Positions 1 to 7,631 of a stretch of DNA of 7,631 nucleotides are shown here, piece by piece (positions within the stretch are counted from its first letter, which is position 1; every line of letters starts with the position of its first letter). The notes below the pieces were generated by a model that ran no database searches, was not told the origin of the DNA, and saw only the letters and a program-made list of their open reading frames with translations. The stretch is taken from contig CALUJT010000103.1 of the NCBI GenBank assembly GCA_944321005.1, positions 1 to 7,631 on the forward strand. Direction: 5' to 3'. Position numbers and translations under genes: made by a program. The DNA is from an uncultured Atopobiaceae bacterium (lineage in GTDB: Bacteria > Actinomycetota > Coriobacteriia > Coriobacteriales > Atopobiaceae).

Positions 1-900
1 TTCTTCTCGGCCGGCGGGCGCGCCCTGGGCATGATTGCGGTGGCCGACCCCGTGAAGCCTACGAGCGCCGCCGCGATTGCGCGCCTGCGGGCGATGGGCG
101 CGCGCACCGTCCTTCTCACCGGAGACCAGGAGCGAACCGCCGCCGCCGTGGCGCGCCGGGTGGGCGTGGACGAGGTCATCGCCGGCGTGCTGCCCGCGCA
201 GAAGGAGGCCAAGGTCCGCGAGCTCCAGGAGGCGGGGCACGTGGTCGCCATGGTGGGCGACGGCATCAACGACGCCCCTGCGCTCGCGCGCGCGGACGTG
301 GGCATCGCCATCGGCGCCGGCACGGACGTGGCCATCTCCTCGGCCGACGTGGTGCTCATGCACTCGGACCCGGCCGACGTGGCCACCGCGATGGAGCTCT
401 CCCGCGCCACGATGCGCAACATCAAGCAGAACCTCTTCTGGGCGCTCTTCTACAACGCCATCTGCATACCCGTGGCCGCGGGCGCGCTCTCGCCCTGGGG
501 CGTCGCGCTCAACCCGATGATCGGGGCGGCCGCCATGGGCTTCTCGTCCGTCTTCGTGGTGTCCAACGCGCTGCGCCTGCGCACCTGGAAGCCGGCCGAG
601 CGGCCCGAGTCTGCGGCAACGCCGGTCGCGGAGGTATCCGTGACCGTGGAGGACGTGCCGGTCCCGGCACGAGACGAGAGAGAGGAACCAGCCATGACCA
701 AGACCCTGAACGTCACCGGCATGATGTGCCAGCACTGCGTCGCGCACGTGAAGAAGGCGCTCGAGGGCGTCGAGGGCGTGAGCGCCGTGGACGTGAGCCT
801 CGAGGCGGGCACCGCGACGGTGGAGGCAGCTGAGGGCGTGACCGACGAGGCGCTCGTTGCCGCCGTGGTCGACGCCGGGTACGAGGCGGCGGTGGCGTAG
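1..900 (+). CDS. copA: Copper-exporting P1B-type ATPase, C-terminal part, with fused C-terminal CopZ-like HMA domain (5' truncated by window edge)
   Basis: This is the C-terminal 299 residues of a membrane pump that uses ATP to expel Cu(I). The reading frame is open from base 1, so the gene begins outside the window; the ATG at 31 is an internal Met. Visible are the TGD motif (residues 40-42), the hinge MVGDGINDAPAL (from residue 84), TM7 with the conserved FYN and CIPVAAG stretch (about 144-163), and TM8 with M-x-x-S-S followed by NALRLR (about 173-195). The YN and MxxSS signatures are those of the Cu(I) subgroup. After TM8 comes a Pro/Glu/Val-rich linker of about 35 residues, then a heavy-metal-associated domain with GMMCQHC and the usual ending DAGYEA. 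Most P1B ATPases carry such domains at the N terminus, so the C-terminal position is less common, although I recall it in gut Firmicutes and actinobacteria. Gene family is certain; Cu specificity is inferred from the motifs. Confidence 0.93.
   Translation, partial: FFSAGGRALGMIAVADPVKPTSAAAIARLRAMGARTVLLTGDQERTAAAVARRVGVDEVIAGVLPAQKEAKVRELQEAGHVVAMVGDGINDAPALARADVGIAIGAGTDVAISSADVVLMHSDPADVATAMELSRATMRNIKQNLFWALFYNAICIPVAAGALSPWGVALNPMIGAAAMGFSSVFVVSNALRLRTWKPAERPESAATPVAEVSVTVEDVPVPARDEREEPAMTKTLNVTGMMCQHCVAHVKKALEGVEGVSAVDVSLEAGTATVEAAEGVTDEALVAAVVDAGYEAAVA
694..900 (+). CDS. copZ: Possible separately translated CopZ-like copper chaperone nested in frame in the 3' end of copA
   Basis: An in-frame ATG at 694 would give a 68-residue protein that matches a complete free-standing CopZ in size and limits. 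It starts MTKTLNVTG, has the metal site M-x-C-x-x-C (MMCQHC, the two Cys codons at 727 and 736), a beta-alpha-beta-beta-alpha-beta pattern, and ends with VDAGYEA. A purine-rich AGAGAGAGGAA lies just before it, with AGGA at 683-686 and 7 bases to the ATG, which is good Shine-Dalgarno placement. No stop codon separates it from the ATPase, so the fused protein is certainly encodable. Whether ribosomes also start here to release a soluble chaperone is inference. CopZ proteins deliver Cu(I) to CopA or to a copper repressor. The alternative is that this is only a fused domain and the start signals are a relic of two formerly separate genes. Confidence 0.42.
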   Translation: MTKTLNVTGMMCQHCVAHVKKALEGVEGVSAVDVSLEAGTATVEAAEGVTDEALVAAVVDAGYEAAVA

Positions 901-991
901 CCGCGCGGGCGGCGTGCGGTGCGCGTCCCCGCTCGTGCGCCGGCTGTGCACGCCCGTCAAAAAAGATGCCCTTCTGGGTAGCTCGCTCTCA

Positions 992-1029
992 CGGGGCTCC
1001 GCGCTCTTCCCCTTCCGCGCGGAGCCCCG
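992..1029 (+). terminator. Strong GC hairpin after copA; possible terminator lacking a U-tract
   Basis: Bases 992-1004 (CGGGGCTCCGCGC) and 1017-1029 (GCGCGGAGCCCCG) are perfect 13-bp inverted repeats around a 12-base pyrimidine-rich loop. It lies about 90 bases after the copA stop, where a terminator is expected. The stem is not followed by a run of T; instead the inverted-repeat element begins at 1032, two bases after the stem. It may be a terminator whose tail was displaced, a factor-independent terminator that works on stem strength alone, or a structured 3' end. The pairing is plain in the sequence; the function is inferred. Confidence 0.42.
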
Positions 1030-1031
1030 GT

Positions 1032-1182
1032 GATTGGGCAACATCTTTTATATCAATTCCTGACGTTATCAATGATGCTGCCCAGTAAGGATCAAAAACT
1101 GGCGAGAAGAACAAGTCTTACTTTACGTTGCCTCTCCGATGGCCTGCTGGGCCCTTTCGCCCATCAAAGATGTTGCCCAATC
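1032..1182. mobile_element. MITE-like element or insertion-sequence remnant, 151 bp, with perfect 17-bp terminal inverted repeats
   Basis: The two ends are exact reverse complements: GATTGGGCAACATCTTT at 1032-1048 and its complement at 1166-1182. The 117 bases between them are clearly richer in A/T than the rest of the window, with stretches such as TTTTATATCAATTCC and GGATCAAAAACTGG, which suggests foreign origin. No transposase fits in the element; the longest outward-reading piece from the right end is a 13-codon frame (MGERAQQAIGEAT) before a stop. I see no clear target-site duplication in the flanks, so either the insertion is old, the target was not duplicated, or the true ends differ by a few bases. 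I do not recognise the family. The alternative is a large regulatory hairpin, but the base-composition change favours a mobile element. Confidence 0.6.
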
Positions 1183-1298
1183 GCACGGGTTCTCGGCGGC
1201 GCGGGACGGCGCCAGGGGCGCGCGGGAGGCCGCCCGTGCGGCAGAGATTCGCCGGCGCGGCGCGGCAACAGCTCGAGCCACACCCGAAAGGCGCTTGA

Positions 1299-5066
<3,768 letters not shown>

Positions 5067-5067
5067 C

Positions 5068-5115
5068 TCTGTGAATTGGGTCTGTGAATTGGGGACAGTC
5101 TCCAATTCACAGACC
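5068..5115. repeat. REP-like palindrome with a tandem 13-bp repeat, between ligA and the phosphatase gene
   Basis: TCTGTGAATTGGG occurs twice back to back (5068-5080 and 5081-5093). The second copy forms part of a perfect 14-bp inverted repeat, GGTCTGTGAATTGG (5079-5092) with CCAATTCACAGACC (5102-5115). The 9-base centre GGACAGTCT can itself pair GGAC with GTCT (one G-T pair), so the whole is nearly one uninterrupted palindrome. It begins two bases after the ligA stop and ends before the Shine-Dalgarno of the next gene. It is AT-richer than its flanks. The core GAATTGGGGACAGTC resembles what I remember of REP palindromes mobilised by RAYT-type transposases; that link is recollection, not shown here. 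A hairpin here could also stop transcription from ligA or stabilise its mRNA end, though no strong T-run follows. Confidence 0.62.
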
Positions 5116-5136
5116 GCCTCTTTGGAAAGGACGCAC

Positions 5137-5904
5137 ATGACGTGCGATGACACTCGACCCAGCCACGGCCGCATCGACTTCGAGGGCCTGCCCAACACGC
5201 GCGACCTGGGCGGCCTTCCCGCCGCCGACGGGAGGCGCGTGCGCCGCGGGCTGCTCCTGCGCTCGGGTACGCTCTACTTCGCCACTTCGGCCGACTGTCG
5301 GCGCCTGATCGAGGACTACCACCTTCGTGCGGTCGTCGACCTGCGCGGAGAGGACGAGCTCGCGGAGTACCCCGACGGCATGGAGCGCCTCCCGGGCGTG
5401 CGCTACGTGCACGCGGACGCCCTCAGGGACGCCATCGCGGGCATCTCGCAGAACGCCGAGGCGCGCGCCCGGCTGGAGGCGGCCCGCACCAGCACGGACG
5501 ACCCGGCGCTCTTCATGGAGACGGTCTACCCGCACATCCTGCTGGGGGAGTCCGGTGTCTCCGCCTATCGCGCGCTCCTGCGCTGCGTGCTGGAGACCAC
5601 GGACGGCTCCGTCCTCTGGCACTGCCACTTCGGGCGCGACCGCTGCGGCATGGGCAGTATGCTGGTCGAGGCCGCACTCGGCGTGCCCTCCGAGGCGATG
5701 GGGGAGGACTACCTCGCCACCAACCTCTTCAACCCAGACCCGCCGGACGAGCGGACGGACGCCAACCCGCGCTTCATGCGCTCCGCGGTCGCGGCGGTCA
5801 CGCGCGAGTTCGGCAGCGTCGCGGGCTACCTGCGCGAGGCACTGGGGCTGGACGACGCCGACATATCCGAGCTGCGCGGTCGCTACCTGGAGCGGGCGTC
5901 GTGA
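5137..5904 (+). CDS. Tyrosine-phosphatase-family protein (Y_phosphatase3 / DSP-like) with an atypical P-loop
   Basis: A 255-residue soluble protein with the marks of the bacterial protein-tyrosine/serine phosphatase family: NTRDLGGLPAADGRRVRRGLLLRSG near the N terminus (residues 20-44), VVDLRGEDE (67-75), and the cysteine P-loop HCHFGRDRCG (162-171), where Cys163 is the expected nucleophile and Arg169 the phosphate-binding arginine of C-x5-R. The family usually reads HC(T/S)xGKDRTG; here the residues between are H-F-G-R and the final Thr is Cys, so activity or substrate may be altered. Length is normal for the family. The start ATG 5137 has GGAAAGG seven to thirteen bases upstream; the frame is open further upstream but that lies within ligA and the palindrome. 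It overlaps the RpiR regulator by 4 bp (stop TGA inside GTGA), so the two are almost certainly coupled. Substrate may be a phosphoprotein, phosphoinositide-like or sugar-phosphate compound; the sequence does not say. Confidence 0.85.
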   Translation: MTCDDTRPSHGRIDFEGLPNTRDLGGLPAADGRRVRRGLLLRSGTLYFATSADCRRLIEDYHLRAVVDLRGEDELAEYPDGMERLPGVRYVHADALRDAIAGISQNAEARARLEAARTSTDDPALFMETVYPHILLGESGVSAYRALLRCVLETTDGSVLWHCHFGRDRCGMGSMLVEAALGVPSEAMGEDYLATNLFNPDPPDERTDANPRFMRSAVAAVTREFGSVAGYLREALGLDDADISELRGRYLERAS

Positions 5905-6785
5905 ACGTGCTCGCGCGCATGAGGCTCGGGGAGGGCCTCTCGTCGGGGGAGAGGGCGCTGGCCGACGTCATTCTCGCCAGCCCCGACGCGTTTCTCGCCG
6001 GCGGGTCCAAGCAGCTCGTCGCGCGTGCCCACGTCTCCAAGTCGACGGTCTACCGCCTCTGCGAGAAGCTCGGGTGCTCCGGGCTCTCCGAGCTCAGGGT
6101 CCGCGTGGCGTCCGAGCTCGAGGCCTACCGCAGCGAAAGCCCCGTCGTGGACGCTAACTTCCCGGTGCGTGCGGGCCAGACGTCCGCCGAGGTCATCTCC
6201 GGCATCGAGGGGGACCTGGCGCAGACGCTCGCCGCAACGGCGAACGTTCTCGATCCCCTGGCGCTCGACCGGGCCGCGGGGCTCGTGCTCTCCGCCGCGC
6301 ACGTGGACATCCTCGCCACGGCGGGCAACGTCGCCTTCGCCCAGAACTTCCGCTTCCAGATGGCGGAGATCGGGCGCGTGGTCTCGGCGCCCGTAGACGA
6401 GTACGAGCAGGGCCTCCTGGTGGCGTCCGCGGACGAGACCCACGTTGTGATCCTCGTCTCCTTTGGCGGGCGGGGCTTCGTCTCCCGTCCCGCGGCGCGT
6501 CAGCTCGCCGGGCGGGGAGTGCCCGTCGTGCTGGTAGCGTCTGCCGAGGCGACGCCGCTCGACGAGTTCGCCGCCGTCAAGCTCGCGCTCTCCCCGCACG
6601 AGGACCACGCGCGCAAGGTCTCCCCCTTCGGGACGGGGGTATCGCTGCTGCTCGTCCTGGACGCCCTTTTCGCGCGCTGCTTCGTGGAGGACTACGACGC
6701 CAACCTCGCCCGGCGGTTCGCCTACTACGAGCGCGTCGTCGACTCCGGGGGATGTGGCGGGAGCCAGTCGCGCGCGGCGAGCTAG
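5901..6785 (+). CDS. MurR/RpiR-family transcriptional regulator (HTH plus SIS domain)
   Basis: A 294-residue cytoplasmic DNA-binding regulator. The N-terminal RpiR helix-turn-helix is clear: LSSGERALADVILASPDAF (13-31), then KQLVARAHVSKSTVYRLCEKLGCSG (37-61), matching the family pattern of agvS-x-stv-x-R-f-c-kklG. A SIS fold, normally the sensor of a phosphosugar, covers about 115-250. Its phosphosugar loops look degenerate: the first GxGxS-like loop reads ATAGNVA (139-145) and the S-x-S-G loop reads VSFGGRG (186-192), so the ligand may differ. I chose GTG 5901, which overlaps the phosphatase stop (GTGA) and has GGAG 8 bases upstream; ATG 5919 is possible but would trim the N terminus of the HTH domain. 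Family members control sugar catabolism or amino-sugar genes; the coupled phosphatase suggests that it senses or controls that enzyme's substrate or product, which is inference. Confidence 0.88.
   Translation: MNVLARMRLGEGLSSGERALADVILASPDAFLAGGSKQLVARAHVSKSTVYRLCEKLGCSGLSELRVRVASELEAYRSESPVVDANFPVRAGQTSAEVISGIEGDLAQTLAATANVLDPLALDRAAGLVLSAAHVDILATAGNVAFAQNFRFQMAEIGRVVSAPVDEYEQGLLVASADETHVVILVSFGGRGFVSRPAARQLAGRGVPVVLVASAEATPLDEFAAVKLALSPHEDHARKVSPFGTGVSLLLVLDALFARCFVEDYDANLARRFAYYERVVDSGGCGGSQSRAAS
6782..6785. other. Shared palindromic stop: CTAG ends two convergent genes
   Basis: On the plus strand TAG at 6783-6785 ends the RpiR regulator. On the minus strand TAG (complement of 6784-6782) ends the PHP phosphatase. 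The tetramer CTAG thus serves both, leaving no space for a terminator between the converging genes. Both frames are strong on their own side, so the overlap is real if the assembly is right. Confidence 0.85.
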
Positions 6786-7618
6786 AACCGCACCAGCCTG
6801 GGTTCGCCCCTCTGATACGCGTACACGCCCTCGAAGCCCAGCTCCGCGAGCTCGCGGTAGGCGAGTCGCAGGTAGGAGCCCAGGTGCTCCGGCTTGTGGG
6901 AGTCCGAGCCCACGGTCACCACCGTGCCGCCGAGGTCGCGGTAGAGCTCGAGGATCTCACGGCGCGGCTGGAAGTCCCCGAGGCCGTAGCGGATGCCGGA
7001 GGTGTTGACCTCGATGCCCTTCCCGTCGGCTATCACGCGCCTGAGAATCTCCGCCACGACGTCGCGCACTCGCTCGAAGGGGTAGTCGCCGAAGGGGTCG
7101 TAGCGGCGAATGAGGTCGAGGTGCCCCAGTACGGAGTAGCCGTCGAACGCCTCCACCACGCCGAGCATCTCCTCGTAGTAGGCCTCGTGGATCTCCTCCT
7201 GCGCGCGGCCGCGCTGGAAGTCTCCGTTCCAGTACTCGAGGTTTCCCACCTGATGGATGGAGCATATGACAAAGTCGAGCCCGTCCCCCAGGCGCTCCAC
7301 GAGCGCGCGGTTCTGCGCAAACGTCGTGGTCTGCACGCCCAGCTCCAGGCCGGCGCGCAGCGCGATGCGCTCGCCGAGCTCCTCGCGCACGCGGTCGAGC
7401 TCTGCGAGATAGGCCTCGTAGGGGCAGTTGGTGACCGGGTGCCCGTCCTCGAATCGCGCCCCCTCGGGCTCGTTCCACTCGGGCTTTACCCCGTAGTCGA
7501 CGTGCTCGGTGAAGCAGAGCTCGTCGAGGTTGAGACGGATGGCGTCGCGTGCGACCTGCTCGAGCGGGCAGCTGGAGTCGTCGGAGAATCCGGTGCGAAC
7601 GTGGCAGCCGGCGCGCAC
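6782..7618 (-). CDS. PHP-domain histidinol-phosphatase (HisJ family)-like protein, with HxR in place of the HxH metal motif
   Basis: A complete 278-residue protein, the usual size for the HisJ-type PHP phosphatases that remove phosphate from L-histidinol phosphate in histidine synthesis. Start GTG at 7618 has AAGGAG (7629-7624) five bases before it, just inside the window. Metal-site motifs in order: CHVRTGFSDDS (5-15), FTEHVDYGVK (37-46, His39), RAGLELG (88-94, Glu92), ICSIHQVG (118-125, His122), LGHLDLIRRYDPFGDYP (164-180, His166), IEVNTSGIRYG (202-212) and GSDSHKPEHLG (237-247, Asp239, His241). The family's first motif is normally H-x-H; here it is His6-Val7-Arg8, a one-base change (CAC to CGC) from canonical. 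Other ligands are intact. No other histidine genes are nearby, so it may be an isolated his gene or a PHP phosphoesterase of other specificity. Promoter lies outside the window. Confidence 0.85.
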   Translation of the reverse strand: MRAGCHVRTGFSDDSSCPLEQVARDAIRLNLDELCFTEHVDYGVKPEWNEPEGARFEDGHPVTNCPYEAYLAELDRVREELGERIALRAGLELGVQTTTFAQNRALVERLGDGLDFVICSIHQVGNLEYWNGDFQRGRAQEEIHEAYYEEMLGVVEAFDGYSVLGHLDLIRRYDPFGDYPFERVRDVVAEILRRVIADGKGIEVNTSGIRYGLGDFQPRREILELYRDLGGTVVTVGSDSHKPEHLGSYLRLAYRELAELGFEGVYAYQRGEPRLVRF

Positions 7619-7631
7619 CTCGGCTCCTTCC

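Noticed and set aside
1123..1182. Minus-strand frame ending MGERAQQAIGEAT as a transposase remnant
   Set aside because: Only about 13 to 20 codons lie inside the element and I cannot match them to any transposase; not enough to call a pseudogene.

Overview
The window is GC-rich bacterial DNA with strong third-position G/C preference, AGGAG-like ribosome binding sites and both ATG and GTG starts. Gene content (a gut-type copper ATPase with a C-terminal chaperone domain, an NAD+-dependent DNA ligase, a Y_phosphatase3-type phosphatase, an RpiR regulator and a HisJ-type PHP phosphatase) fits a high-GC anaerobic actinobacterium. My best guess is Coriobacteriia, Olsenella/Atopobiaceae-like. This is an inference from style and content; no marker gene here proves it.

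Layout. 1-900 (+): the 3' end of a copper-exporting P1B ATPase carrying a C-terminal CopZ-like metal-binding domain. That domain has its own Shine-Dalgarno and ATG in the same frame. 901-1368: a 468-base gap with a strong GC hairpin, then directly beside it a visibly AT-richer 151-bp element bounded by perfect 17-bp inverted repeats (MITE-like or IS remnant), then the leader of the next gene. 1369-2601 (+): a 12-TM MFS transporter. 2602-2900: a gap of short hairpins ending in the ligA promoter/leader. 2901-5066 (+): complete ligA, with an N-terminal peptide that looks like a beta-clamp-binding motif. 5068-5115: a REP-like palindrome. 5137-5904 and 5901-6785 (+): a tyrosine-phosphatase-family protein and an RpiR/SIS regulator overlapping by 4 bp. 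6782-7618 (-): a PHP-family histidinol-phosphatase-like gene, convergent with the regulator; the single palindromic tetramer CTAG supplies both stop codons.

Functionally these are several small units rather than one system: copper export and chaperoning, drug or metabolite efflux, DNA ligation, a translationally coupled phosphatase/regulator pair, and a metal-dependent phosphatase. I do not see a coherent new multi-gene system. The items most worth a second look are the retained start signals inside the copA-copZ fusion, the inverted-repeat element abutting a hairpin, the clamp motif on LigA, the altered P-loop of the phosphatase next to a divergent SIS regulator, and the HxH-to-HxR change in the PHP protein.
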